This document shows positions 55,322 to 63,069 of a DNA stretch of 64,000 bases, piece by piece. Origin of the DNA: Yersinia canariae. GTDB taxonomy: Bacteria; Pseudomonadota; Gammaproteobacteria; Enterobacterales; Enterobacteriaceae. Each line of letters starts with the position of its first letter. The first letter of the stretch is position 1. The position numbers were made by a program, and so were the translations under genes. Under the pieces are notes generated by a model, which saw only the letters and a list, made by a program, of their open reading frames with translations, had not been told where the DNA came from and did not search any database. The stretch covers positions 2,666,001-2,730,000 of the forward strand of contig NZ_CP043727.1 in NCBI RefSeq assembly GCF_009831415.1, given 5' to 3'.

Positions 55322-56334
55322 ATCGCCCCCGTGCCATGCTTGGCATAAGCTCTAACCAAAATTGGCCGCCACTGCATTTTTGCCGAAGTAATATTTGGAA
55401 TTGAGCCAAGACGACCTTTATCAGCTTCTGCCTGAGCCGCTTTTTCTGCAGCATTCCTTGGGCGACCACGGCTACCTAGCAACCTTTGGAATGATTCTTC
55501 AAAATCAATGTTTTCGGTAACAGTGGTGTCCAGTGATGGCCTATCAGCTGCAACCCAAGCGTTAGCACCCAACAGGAAGCCAGAGAATTTATCTGCCCTA
55601 AATATTTCAGGTGCAGTCAGTAACCGCGCCCACTTTGGATTGTTAAGAAGTTCTGCAACACGCCATTCGATAACCAGCAGTAATTCAGCCTCGGTATATT
55701 CATCCAGCAAACGGGCCTGAATATCCGCCAACGTTTCGCGGCTTGGAGTGGTTTTGCCGTTTGTTAAACGATTTAAAAATTGAAGTACCCCTCTCGCAGT
55801 TGTGACCAGCTCTACTTCCGGATCAATCGGCTGGGGGGCTATAGGGGGTATTGGTTTTAGATCTTTAACGATTCCTGAAAGATTCCGTATCCCGTTTTTG
55901 GGTGTGTTATCGTCCAAAATTGGGTGTGTTACCTCAGTTGAAACAATCCCGTTTTCGGTAATGTTCCCGTTTTTGGGTGTGTTTACCTCAACAGGAGGTT
56001 GCTTTAAACGATCCCGTTTTCGGTAATGTTCCCGTTTTTGGGTGTGTTCAACATCAGCAATGCTTTCATCAACGCCAATTAGTTTATAAACAATGACTTG
56101 TTTTGTGCGCCCACGGCGTTCGCCTGTGTCGGCAATCATGCCTAAAGCAACTAAATGCTGGAGGCTGGATTGAACAGTTTTCTTATCTAACTCAGTAGCT
56201 TCAGCCAATGCCGCAATAGATGGGAAAGCGCAATGATCCGCCCCACACATATCAGCAAGCCAAGTCAACACGGATTTGGCCGACGACCTTCCTGTTTTGA
56301 CTTTTTTGGCCCAGCGCATAGCGTCAAGACTCAT
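55318..56334 (-). CDS. Phage replication initiator (O-like), with origin repeats inside
   Basis: The 338-residue protein has an N-terminal winged HTH (FPSIAALAEATELDKKTVQS), a variable middle with repeated PKNGN/ENGIV words encoded by DNA repeats, and a conserved phage C-terminal domain (FLNRLTNGKTTPSRETLADI, then FRADKFSGFLLGANAW). Such proteins recognise the phage origin, as lambda O does. No separate helicase or helicase loader gene follows, so it probably recruits host DnaB by itself or through DnaC. Confidence 0.8.
   Translation of the reverse strand: MSLDAMRWAKKVKTGRSSAKSVLTWLADMCGADHCAFPSIAALAEATELDKKTVQSSLQHLVALGMIADTGERRGRTKQVIVYKLIGVDESIADVEHTQKREHYRKRDRLKQPPVEVNTPKNGNITENGIVSTEVTHPILDDNTPKNGIRNLSGIVKDLKPIPPIAPQPIDPEVELVTTARGVLQFLNRLTNGKTTPSRETLADIQARLLDEYTEAELLLVIEWRVAELLNNPKWARLLTAPEIFRADKFSGFLLGANAWVAADRPSLDTTVTENIDFEESFQRLLGSRGRPRNAAEKAAQAEADKGRLGSIPNITSAKMQWRPILVRAYAKHGTGAI
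55891..56048. repeat. Iteron-like repeats, candidate replication origin
   Basis: An 18-mer CCCGTTTTTGGGTGTGTT occurs three times (55891, 55966, 56031). Two of these are part of a perfect 38-bp direct repeat at 55946-55983 and 56011-56048, 65 bp apart. A partial copy TTGGGTGTGTT is at 55920. All lie inside the initiator gene, as lambda's ori lies inside O. Confidence 0.8.
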
Positions 56335-56537
56335 ACATCCACCCGTGTAAAATCTTCTCTGAAACGGTCAGTTGGCTGAGCACATTCAGGTTTATATCCC
56401 TGCTGCTCACGTAGAAAGATGACGCGGTCACCTGCCCTGTCGTAGCCAATAACGTGAACACGAATGCCGCGCTTATCGTTGTAGTACCGATCAAGCAATT
56501 GGACGGGGTTAGTAGTGGTTGAGCCGGGATTAGTCAT
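56331..56537 (-). CDS. DUF4222-like small phage protein
   Basis: The 68-residue protein starts at ATG 56537 with GAGGGGG upstream. It has LLDRYYNDKRGIRVHVIGY and RVIFLREQQGY, the pattern of DUF4222 proteins from lambdoid prophages. It overlaps its neighbours on both sides. No function is known. Confidence 0.75.
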   Translation of the reverse strand: MTNPGSTTTNPVQLLDRYYNDKRGIRVHVIGYDRAGDRVIFLREQQGYKPECAQPTDRFREDFTRVDV

Positions 56538-57084
56538 CGTAGTCCCCCTCATGCTGGCGCATTGGCATCAATATAAATAAAGGGTTTCCATAATCTTCTC
56601 GGCACTTACGGGAAAACCTGACACAGCAAGGTTTTCTTGAACCAAAAAACTGGAATTTGGCACCATGCAGATATCGGGTACCGAACATTTTTGACAAGTA
56701 GGCAAGGTAACCAACCTGAAATGCTGGCGTTAATTCATCGTCTTTAGCTTGTGGTATAACCTTATCCAGATTAGGGAACTCATGAAAAGTAATGGTGCTA
56801 ATCAGTGATATCCCTACACGCAAGCCATTCTCGTCATAGTGAACGGCAATATGTTCGCCTTTCAGACGAATGTCGGTAACGCTGGCTCGGGCGGGTATCT
56901 TTCCGGAAATATTGATAATAACCGGTGTTTTCAGTCTAACGCCGTGAGACATGCGGATCGCCACATGGCCGTTAGTCGCCTCCACATACTTCTGTGATAT
57001 GTGAATACCCACCAATGCTGGGCGAAGTATGTCTTTTGACACACAGACCTGAGCCGCACGAAGAAGATTAGAGTTAATTTTCAT
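56530..57084 (-). CDS. Phage DNA polymerase III beta-clamp-like protein
   Basis: The 184-residue protein resembles one domain of DnaN: MKINSNLLRAAQVCVSKDIL with RPALVGIHIS, VEATNGHVAIRMSH, and NLDKVIP. Single-domain clamp relatives are frequent in lambdoid early regions near the initiator gene. It may alter host clamp function; this is inference. Confidence 0.75.
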   Translation of the reverse strand: MKINSNLLRAAQVCVSKDILRPALVGIHISQKYVEATNGHVAIRMSHGVRLKTPVIINISGKIPARASVTDIRLKGEHIAVHYDENGLRVGISLISTITFHEFPNLDKVIPQAKDDELTPAFQVGYLAYLSKMFGTRYLHGAKFQFFGSRKPCCVRFSRKCREDYGNPLFILMPMRQHEGDYDD

Positions 57085-57269
57085 ACCTGACCTACCTTTG
57101 GTGCTGGCAGCGCAAGATATCGGAATGTATCCACAACATAATCAGCCGCGCTGTGGGTGACACATATCCAAAGGCCGGGTATTCTCATCACATAACGAAA
57201 TGACTCTCTCCCAGTAACAGGTAAGCAACGTAGTTGCAGGGATGAGCGTTTAGCCGCTACAATGTTCAT
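57081..57269 (-). CDS. Small phage protein, 62 aa
   Basis: The ORF overlaps the clamp-like gene by four bases and starts eight bases downstream of the CII-like stop. That tight packing is the main support. It is mildly basic (LQLRCLPVTGRESFRYVMRI) with no recognised family. Confidence 0.55.
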   Translation of the reverse strand: MNIVAAKRSSLQLRCLPVTGRESFRYVMRIPGLWICVTHSAADYVVDTFRYLALPAPKVGQV

Positions 57270-57276
57270 GCGTTAA

Positions 57277-57804
57277 TTACTCCACACGTTTAGTTAATGC
57301 ACCCGACGCCCCGGAACCGCATTCTGGGGCGTCACCCCAAAGCAACTCTGATACCGCAATAATTTCTGCAATAATCGACTGTGCTCTGTACCCTTTCGCT
57401 TTTAATCTCTTACTCTCATCGCGATCTAAAACACCATCAGCAGTAAACTCGTTATGCGCCCTGCCAAATTCACCCAAGGCCACCAGCAAGTCGTTAAATT
57501 TGATAAGCAATTCTTCATTGCCGATATCATTCACTTCGGGCAGTTTCACGAACACGCCACCAGCTCGCTTGCACATAGCTTCGGTAATGTCAGAACGGCC
57601 AGAGATTGATTCCATCTCTACCGCCATTCCCAATGGAACCACCTGCCCTGCCAACTGACGCACCCGGTTACGTAATGCATTCTCGGTACCGGACAGCGGA
57701 CATAACTGTTTGGCCATGGCGTCATACTTACCCGGCGTTTGGGTGATCAACTGGTGTATCGCATCGCTGATATCCGGCTGAGTTGGAAAGTCTTTGTTAT
57801 CCAC
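57277..57804 (-). CDS. CII-type phage regulatory protein
   Basis: The 175-residue protein is like the phage regulatory protein CII family of P2/lambdoid hybrids: ISDAIHQLITQTPGKYDAMA, SGTENALRNRVRQL and a helical C-terminus. The start is GTG 57804, with AGGAA about nine bases upstream; the longer frame to 57876 has no site. It lies directly after Cro in the early right operon. Confidence 0.75.
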   Translation of the reverse strand: MDNKDFPTQPDISDAIHQLITQTPGKYDAMAKQLCPLSGTENALRNRVRQLAGQVVPLGMAVEMESISGRSDITEAMCKRAGGVFVKLPEVNDIGNEELLIKFNDLLVALGEFGRAHNEFTADGVLDRDESKRLKAKGYRAQSIIAEIIAVSELLWGDAPECGSGASGALTKRVE

Positions 57805-57832
57805 AATGTTTCTTCCTATCTGGTGGTTTAAC

Positions 57833-58030
57833 CTAGGCCGCTGGTGCCGTAGGCTTTTGATAGTCGGATGGGTCATACTTCAATTTCCCTTCCGTAATCT
57901 TTTCAGCTTTTAAAGCCTGCTTTTCTGGAATGATGTGACCCCATTGGCAAACAGCGCTATGCGAAACACCAAGAGCAATAGCGGTTTTCGATGTGCCCTT
58001 GAAGAACTCAAGAACGTCAGTTTTATGCAT
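57833..58030 (-). CDS. Cro-like repressor
   Basis: The 65-residue protein has a HTH (VLEFFKGTSKTAIALGVSHS-AVCQWG) typical of Cro/DicC proteins. It begins at ATG 58030 with GGAGG upstream and is divergent from the CI gene across the operator region. Confidence 0.88.
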   Translation of the reverse strand: MHKTDVLEFFKGTSKTAIALGVSHSAVCQWGHIIPEKQALKAEKITEGKLKYDPSDYQKPTAPAA

Positions 58031-58046
58031 AGTTACCTCCATAAAA

Positions 58047-58060
58047 GTAAGCATACTTAC
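58047..58060. promoter_or_regulatory. CI/Cro operator
   Basis: GTAAGCATACTTAC is a perfect GTAAG-N4-CTTAC dyad, 17 bases upstream of the cro start. It would control the early right promoter. Confidence 0.8.
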
Positions 58061-58095
58061 ATCGTATATTCACAGACTACTTACGTCAACTGAAT

Positions 58096-58109
58096 GTAAG
58101 ATTACTTAC
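58096..58109. promoter_or_regulatory. CI/Cro operator
   Basis: GTAAGATTACTTAC has the same GTAAG-N4-CTTAC form. It lies 24 bases before the cI start, and half-site ACTTACG copies are at about 58078 and 58104. Confidence 0.8.
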
Positions 58110-58132
58110 GTCTTTTTTATATGGTGGATGCT

Positions 58133-58774
58133 ATGGATACAGTTGGCGGAAGAATCAAATTTAGGCGGCGGCAGTTGAAGCTGACCCAGAAAGATATCGC
58201 TGAATATGTAGGCATTTCTGCGTCTGCCGTAACTCAATGGGAAAGTGATGCTACCGGTCTATCCAGCGATAGCTTGCTGAAACTTGCCTCATTGCTTGAA
58301 TGTTCACCAGAGTGGCTTTTATCTGGAAAGGGAGAGTTAGAACCTTCGATAAAGGCCATGGCCAGTAAATCAAAAGTTGTACCCGTTATTTCATGGGTGC
58401 AGGCCGGAGCCTGGACTGAAGCACTTAGCTCAACTGGGGCTAGATCTGAATGGGTTGAAACTACAGCTAAAATTTCTGATTTTGCATTTGCTTTAAGAGT
58501 TAAAGGCGATTCAATGACATCATCAAGCTCACTGAGCATCCCTGAAGGGGCTATTGTAATAGTCGATCCAGAATATGGATTTATTGAAGATGTTAATGAA
58601 AAAATCGTTATAGCTCAAACGAATGGAAATCACGAAGCAACAATTAAGAAATTTGTAATTGATGGCCCTAATAAATATTTAATGCCGTTAAACCCTCAAT
58701 TCAAGCCTATTGAAGTAGATGACACCTGTAAATTGATTGGTATAGTAAAGCAGATAATAATCGACCTACCATAA
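58133..58774 (+). CDS. LexA-like CI prophage repressor
   Basis: The 213-residue protein has an N-terminal HTH (LTQKDIAEYVGISASAVTQW) and a C-terminal S24 peptidase domain. The catalytic Ser is S127 (KGDSMT), the Lys is at 172 or 173 (ATIKKF), and an Ala91-Gly92 cleavage site lies in WVQAGAW. RecA-stimulated self-cleavage, so SOS induction, is expected. ATG 58133 has GGTGG upstream; ATG 58121 does not have a site. Confidence 0.92.
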   Translation: MDTVGGRIKFRRRQLKLTQKDIAEYVGISASAVTQWESDATGLSSDSLLKLASLLECSPEWLLSGKGELEPSIKAMASKSKVVPVISWVQAGAWTEALSSTGARSEWVETTAKISDFAFALRVKGDSMTSSSSLSIPEGAIVIVDPEYGFIEDVNEKIVIAQTNGNHEATIKKFVIDGPNKYLMPLNPQFKPIEVDDTCKLIGIVKQIIIDLP

Positions 58775-58796
58775 TCACGTATATCTTCTTAAAGAG

Positions 58797-58819
58797 GCCC
58801 GCCAAGCGCGGGCTTTTTT
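58797..58819 (+). terminator. Terminator after cI
   Basis: GCCCGC and GCGGGC pair around a five-base loop, followed by six T's. Confidence 0.9.
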
Positions 58820-58836
58820 ATGCCCCATCCATAAAA

Positions 58837-58887
58837 GTAAGTAAACTTAATTTTTATTCTTGACTTTAAATGTAAGTTTACTAATAC
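58837..58887 (+). promoter_or_regulatory. Early left-type promoter with two operators
   Basis: GTAAGTAAACTTAA (58837) and GTAAGTTTACTAAT (58872) are diverged copies of the CI/Cro operator. Between and within them lie TTGACT (58860) and TAATAC (58882) with a 16-base spacer, a good sigma-70 promoter. CI would thus repress the rightward early genes as well. Confidence 0.75.
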
Positions 58888-58900
58888 TGAATCCATCAAC

Positions 58901-58964
58901 AGCGAACGGGCAGGACGCCCACATAGTAGCTGCCGGTGGCATACGAAACACCGGATGATTCGCT
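58901..58964 (+). ncRNA. Structured leader RNA with three-way junction
   Basis: A closing stem AGCGAA / TTCGCT (58901-58906, 58959-58964) encloses two hairpins: GGGC-AGGAC-GCCC (58908-58920) and CCGGTG, ten-base loop, CACCGG (58933-58954). The element is 64 nt and starts about 14 nt after the promoter -10 box. Size and position fit a C4-type antisense RNA of P1-like immunity or an HK022 put-like antitermination element. I cannot decide between them. Confidence 0.6.
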
Positions 58965-59002
58965 AGGTAAATCCTTATAGTCGATAAGTTGGAGGCAGAA
59001 AG

Positions 59003-59179
59003 ATGAAGGTAATCGTACAGGATCGCTTTGGTGAGACACTGTGGGTGTATAGCAATAGCCCAAAGGGCGGAGTTATGTCGCCAGTCGAAACCAACATTGA
59101 GAGCGGAATATCCAAAGAAATCATTTCCGCTCTAAATGAAGCAATTGAATCAGCAAGGGCTATGCCCCTAGCTAATTGA
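59003..59179 (+). CDS. Small early phage protein, 58 aa
   Basis: GGAGG lies seven bases before ATG 59003. The 58 residues start MKVIVQDRFGETLWVY and end in a helix (SALNEAIESARAM). It is the first gene after the early left promoter and structured leader. No family is recognised. Confidence 0.65.
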   Translation: MKVIVQDRFGETLWVYSNSPKGGVMSPVETNIESGISKEIISALNEAIESARAMPLAN

Positions 59180-59435
59180 TAACGTTAATTGAGTAATTAA
59201 TATTTGCTCGATGCCCTGCGGGTAAAGCCAAAACAACATTCCAATTTCCAGAGTGTGGAACTGAAATATTGGCAGGAAAATGTGTATACCAGCCACCGTA
59301 ATAAGTTGTCCGACCGTTTCGGCGATAAGAGTTGTAGTTAGAATCATCCATCAATAGAACGTTTATTTGATGTGAACATTCAACGGTAACGACACTACCA
59401 CCTTCCATATATTCCCGACTATGGATATGAGTCAT
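59172..59435 (-). CDS. DUF1883-like protein
   Basis: The 87-residue beta-rich protein has VVTVECSHQINVLLMDDSNY, TTYYGGWYTHFPANI and SGNWNVVLALP, which fits DUF1883. Domains of this kind also occur fused to TIR domains in other bacteria. AGAGGGG six bases before ATG 59435 sets the start. It runs against its neighbours and may be a moron. Confidence 0.65.
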   Translation of the reverse strand: MTHIHSREYMEGGSVVTVECSHQINVLLMDDSNYNSYRRNGRTTYYGGWYTHFPANISVPHSGNWNVVLALPAGHRANINYSINVIN

Positions 59436-59549
59436 ATAAAGCCCCTCTTGGTTGTGTGAGAACTTCCAAGATACCACCGCCGCCTGAGGTGGAAAGTAAT
59501 CAGGCTCACAATCACATGAGTATTCGTTAAGTATTCATCTGATTGTGGT

Positions 59550-59771
59550 TTGCCAAAGAGCTGGCCTGTGCAATTGCAGCTGCCGGAGATAAGCGCCGGA
59601 AACCACAACCTTGTTCCATTGCTGTGCTGTGTCTTTAGCGGCTGCGCCAGCCAACACCAGATTATGGCCAGCCGCCCTTTTCACACAGAGAAGCACACCG
59701 GTCGGGTTATCCCTTTTAACCTGTGCAGTATAAAGCCCCCGGCTCGGTGTTCTTCTCTGTGTGTGGAGTAA
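59550..59771 (+). CDS. Possible Ash/Icd-like small ORF
   Basis: A 73-codon frame from TTG 59550 has a C-terminal half rich in His, Arg and Cys (MASRPFHTEKHTGRVIPFNL) resembling the N-terminal segments of Ash/Icd-like prophage proteins. No good ribosome site is seen, so translation is uncertain. The rest of this 340-base gap shows nothing else. Confidence 0.3.
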   Translation: MPKSWPVQLQLPEISAGNHNLVPLLCCVFSGCASQHQIMASRPFHTEKHTGRVIPFNLCSIKPPARCSSLCVE

Positions 59772-59811
59772 CTAACCTGCAGCGTAAGCTGCATAACAGA
59801 GGATCACCCCG

Positions 59812-60183
59812 ATGAGCGAAGAAAGAAAAACCGTGGTGCCGGAATTTCTTGGTGAGCTGGATGCCGGTATTTTCGAAAATAAAATATCAGCTGCTTTAAA
59901 TGCTGCCGCGTTAGGCGTTCTAAATAATGGCGGCAAAGGCAAGGTAACCATTGAATTTGATCTATCTCGCATGAGTAATTCAATGGAAGAAAAGCGCGTC
60001 ATGATCAGCCATAAGCTGAAATTCACCACCCCTACTCCGCGCGGTAAGTCCTCCGAAGAAGATACCACCGAAACGCCTATGTATGTTGGCAAAGGCGGCA
60101 AGCTGGCAATTATGCAAGAAGATCAGGGGCAGTTATTCACAATTAATGGTGAGTCTGACGGGAAATTAAAAACCGTAAATTAA
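59812..60183 (+). CDS. Phage protein preceding yfdQ
   Basis: The 123-residue acidic protein reads VVPEFLGELDAGIFENKISA, with KGKVTIEFDLSRM and MYVGKGGKLAI later. It commonly precedes yfdQ in prophages; its function is unknown. AGAGGA eight bases before ATG supports the start. Confidence 0.78.
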   Translation: MSEERKTVVPEFLGELDAGIFENKISAALNAAALGVLNNGGKGKVTIEFDLSRMSNSMEEKRVMISHKLKFTTPTPRGKSSEEDTTETPMYVGKGGKLAIMQEDQGQLFTINGESDGKLKTVN

Positions 60184-60230
60184 TTACTTATCACTTGGTC
60201 ATAATTTATTTATATTCTTAAGGACTTTAT

Positions 60231-61058
60231 ATGTCTCAACAATTAGATTCATCAGCTATCACTGAAATTCGCGATATGGTATTAGCGACATTAGTTGAAC
60301 GGAAATTAGCTGATACAGATTGCGATACCATTGCTTTACCGGCTAGCGTCTCAGTTAAAAGCCTTGAGCAATTCAATCTTGAGCGTTACCGCTTCCGTGG
60401 TGCGATGGAAACCAGCAGCATTGATGAATATGTAAAATATTCTTCTGGTTATGCTGGTGAAGGTGTTCGCTGTTTTATTGATGCTGATGAAATGCGCGCA
60501 CAAACCATCTTTAATATTGGCACGTTATCTAATCCCGGACATGCGGATAATACTGCCAGTCTGTCACTCAAGAAAACTGCCCCATTCCGCGAACTGCTTA
60601 ACATTGATGGCCGCAAACAGACTCAAAAAGAACTTGCTGAATGGCTGGAAGATTATCGTGAGTTCTTACTGGCCTTTGATGCTGATGGTGTTGTGCTAGA
60701 TATAAAGAAAGCCGTGGGTGCAGTTCGCCGCATTACTATTGAACAAACCAGCTCAGCCGATCATGAAGACCAAGATTTCAGCGCGAAACGATCTGTAATG
60801 GAAAGCGTTGAAGCCAAAAGCAAAGATGTTATGCCTGCCGCATTTGAATTTAAATGTATTCCCTATGAGGGATTAGGCGAACGTCGTTTTAAATTGAGAT
60901 ATAGCATTCTCACTGGTGGCAATGTTCCCGTTTTAGTATTACGCATTGTTCAACTGGAAGCGGAAGAAGAAAAGATTGCTGTTGAATTTCTTGAATTGCT
61001 TACCGCTAAATTTAAAGGCGTAGAAGTTGAAACCTTTATTGGTAAATTTAAAGCGTAA
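60231..61058 (+). CDS. yfdQ: DUF2303 protein YfdQ
   Basis: The 275-residue soluble protein has the DUF2303 pattern as in YfdQ of E. coli prophage CPS-53: RFRGAMETSSIDEYVKYS, FIDADEMRAQTIFNIGTL, LRDLL-type FRELLNIDGRKQTQKELAEW and a C-terminal IAVEFLELL. Its function is unknown. It precedes yfdR, as in CPS-53. Confidence 0.88.
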   Translation: MSQQLDSSAITEIRDMVLATLVERKLADTDCDTIALPASVSVKSLEQFNLERYRFRGAMETSSIDEYVKYSSGYAGEGVRCFIDADEMRAQTIFNIGTLSNPGHADNTASLSLKKTAPFRELLNIDGRKQTQKELAEWLEDYREFLLAFDADGVVLDIKKAVGAVRRITIEQTSSADHEDQDFSAKRSVMESVEAKSKDVMPAAFEFKCIPYEGLGERRFKLRYSILTGGNVPVLVLRIVQLEAEEEKIAVEFLELLTAKFKGVEVETFIGKFKA

Positions 61059-61151
61059 TTAATTAAACCTTAATTAAATAGTATCACTTCAAATGTCCCA
61101 GCAATGGGGTATTTGGCGGGGTATTACCTAAAAACCGTGTGGAGTATATTT

Positions 61152-61682
61152 ATGACGTGTATCACTACTTATTCAGGATTGACTTTTGATTATTTGAATC
61201 CTATCCCTAGCAGTATTAGCGATAAAGATATTATTCAAGGCTTATCCAATGACTGCCGCTTTGCTGGGCAATTACCCGTATTCTATTCCGTAGCCCAACA
61301 CTGTTGGCTAATGAGCCAAATTGTGCCGGAAGAGTTCGCCCTTGAAGCCCTATTGCATGATGCTAGCGAAGCGTATTGCAGAGATATTCCCTCCCCTCTT
61401 AAACGCCTACTGCCTGATTACAAAGTTATTGAGCATCGGATTGATATGGCTATTCGCGAAAAATTTGGGCTTCCTGCCGAAATGTCCTCTGTTGTTCATT
61501 ACTGCGATCTGATCATGCTGGCCACCGAACGCCAAGAACTGGACATCGATGACGGTAAGGAATTGCCGATGCTTGAAGGTATCCCTCTGGCTGACATTGC
61601 AATAGTACCCATGACGCCAAGCCAGATACGTGTTGTATTCGCGGCGCGGCTCAATGAGCTGACAGCGGCCACTCAATCATGA
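61152..61682 (+). CDS. yfdR: HD-domain phosphohydrolase YfdR
   Basis: The 176-residue protein has HD-superfamily metal ligands: His in VAQHCWLM, HD in ALLHDASEAY, and a late Asp in VHYCDLIML. YfdR of E. coli is a deoxynucleotide-directed phosphohydrolase relative. GGAG seven bases before ATG 61152 sets the start. It overlaps the next gene by four bases. Confidence 0.9.
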   Translation: MTCITTYSGLTFDYLNPIPSSISDKDIIQGLSNDCRFAGQLPVFYSVAQHCWLMSQIVPEEFALEALLHDASEAYCRDIPSPLKRLLPDYKVIEHRIDMAIREKFGLPAEMSSVVHYCDLIMLATERQELDIDDGKELPMLEGIPLADIAIVPMTPSQIRVVFAARLNELTAATQS

Positions 61683-61855
61683 TGTACGGCCTGTTCTTAC
61701 TCGTCTGCTACACCTTCCAGCCGTGCCAGTACGAGCCTCAAGGCTACGTCTATCCGGATGATAAGAACTGTATAGCCGACATCCAGCAACAAGGCCTACC
61801 ACCTGAATATGAATGCCTGCCCGTTGATGGCGTTCTCTATGCGAGGAAACAATGA
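61679..61855 (+). CDS. DUF1482-like small Cys-rich phage protein
   Basis: The 58-residue ORF starts ATGATG at 61679 and overlaps both neighbours by four bases. It has a short hydrophobic N-terminus (MMYGLFLLVCYTF) and Cys residues at QPCQYE, KNCIAD and YECLPV, the DUF1482 pattern. It is likely exported or membrane-bound. Confidence 0.75.
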   Translation: MMYGLFLLVCYTFQPCQYEPQGYVYPDDKNCIADIQQQGLPPEYECLPVDGVLYARKQ

Positions 61856-62382
61856 TGATCAAGACAATTACAGCAGCACCAGTTGAACGTGATGCCTTGG
61901 GTTTCTGGACACATCCTGATTTCTTTGGGCCAGCAAATGGTAATGAGTTCGGCGTTGAAGGTGAATTCGATGCGTGGAAAGCTCTTAATCGTGTTACGGG
62001 TGCGATCAGCTGGATGGAGTGCGAAGAAAACGGAGAAGAATTGCAGGCCGCATACGACGCTGGCGATTGTGATCTCAGCATGTGGCACCCCACGCCACCA
62101 GCAGGTGATGGTTGGTTTCTCGCTTCTATTCATGACACAGAAGACGGTCCCGTTTGTTACTGGTTGCGCCCTATCGAATGCGATCCCGAAGCGTTAGCTA
62201 ATCACCTGGAACGCAGCCATCTTGAAGCATTAAAGATAGCGCTTATCGATAAGCATCAGGCAGCAGTGACAGCAGCGCATGAGTATTTTTCGGCGTGTGA
62301 TCTGGGGGAGGAAAGGATTTTTGCGGCAGCAATCTTTGAACGTCTGCGGGTGGCCACTAGAAAACATCAAGGTGACCTATGA
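61852..62382 (+). CDS. Phage protein of unknown function, 176 aa
   Basis: The acidic protein has GFWTHPDFFGPANGNEFGVE, WHPTPPAGDGWFLASIHDTE and GPVCYWLRP, a pattern seen in Ea22-like or YfdS-type early proteins. No activity is known. It is packed between overlapping genes. Confidence 0.75.
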   Translation: MMIKTITAAPVERDALGFWTHPDFFGPANGNEFGVEGEFDAWKALNRVTGAISWMECEENGEELQAAYDAGDCDLSMWHPTPPAGDGWFLASIHDTEDGPVCYWLRPIECDPEALANHLERSHLEALKIALIDKHQAAVTAAHEYFSACDLGEERIFAAAIFERLRVATRKHQGDL

Positions 62383-63050
62383 GCTTTCAACTGTTGTTCG
62401 AACAAAAAGGCGACTTTCAAGCCTGGTGCGCATGCCAAGCGTGGCTTAATGATCGTGGCTACAGTTACGGCCAAACATCTGCTCGCGCACCGGGGGCCGG
62501 TGTTCTTAAGGGGGATTTCTGTATCGCCAAAATGCACAACCTAACCAAACGGGAAATTAGCCAACTGGACGGAATAGTTGACGGTAATTTCCGAGACGGT
62601 CCAGTGTGCCTACGGCTAAAGGTTGAACCAGAAGTTATGGTAAGCAGCGAATCAACGAAGCAACAGCGCCTTGATCATGCCAATCAGTTGATCGGGATTA
62701 TTGCCGCCTATGGTCGCCGGTTCTTCTTTGACACGAGAACGGAGAGAGTCGCCCATCTCGAACTGAACAGCACCGGCAGGGTTTTTTTGATTGATGAATA
62801 TACCGGTAAGCGGATTTATACCCACTTTGAAAACCGCCACTGGAAGGGATTTAACCACGGTGGAACTTTACGGTCGCTGGTTATTATGATGCGGAATTAC
62901 ATCTGCAGGGGTGAGCGTATTGATGCTTACTATCTAGGACCGGAACGCAGCAGCCTGTGCAAAGGAAATATATGGGGCTATCCACAAGAAGCGATCGAGG
63001 CCGTTCGTAGTGAAGCTGGATTACTGCCAATCATCGTAGGAGAGGCATGA
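62379..63050 (+). CDS. Phage protein of unknown function, 223 aa
   Basis: The soluble protein has FEQKGDFQAWCACQAWLND, LGIIAAYGRRFFFDT-type and HFENRHWKGFNHGGTLRSLV sequence. It is an early gene in an overlapping chain. No family with known function is recognised. Confidence 0.7.
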   Translation: MSFQLLFEQKGDFQAWCACQAWLNDRGYSYGQTSARAPGAGVLKGDFCIAKMHNLTKREISQLDGIVDGNFRDGPVCLRLKVEPEVMVSSESTKQQRLDHANQLIGIIAAYGRRFFFDTRTERVAHLELNSTGRVFLIDEYTGKRIYTHFENRHWKGFNHGGTLRSLVIMMRNYICRGERIDAYYLGPERSSLCKGNIWGYPQEAIEAVRSEAGLLPIIVGEA

Positions 63051-63069
63051 TGATAAGTCAATTCTAGAT

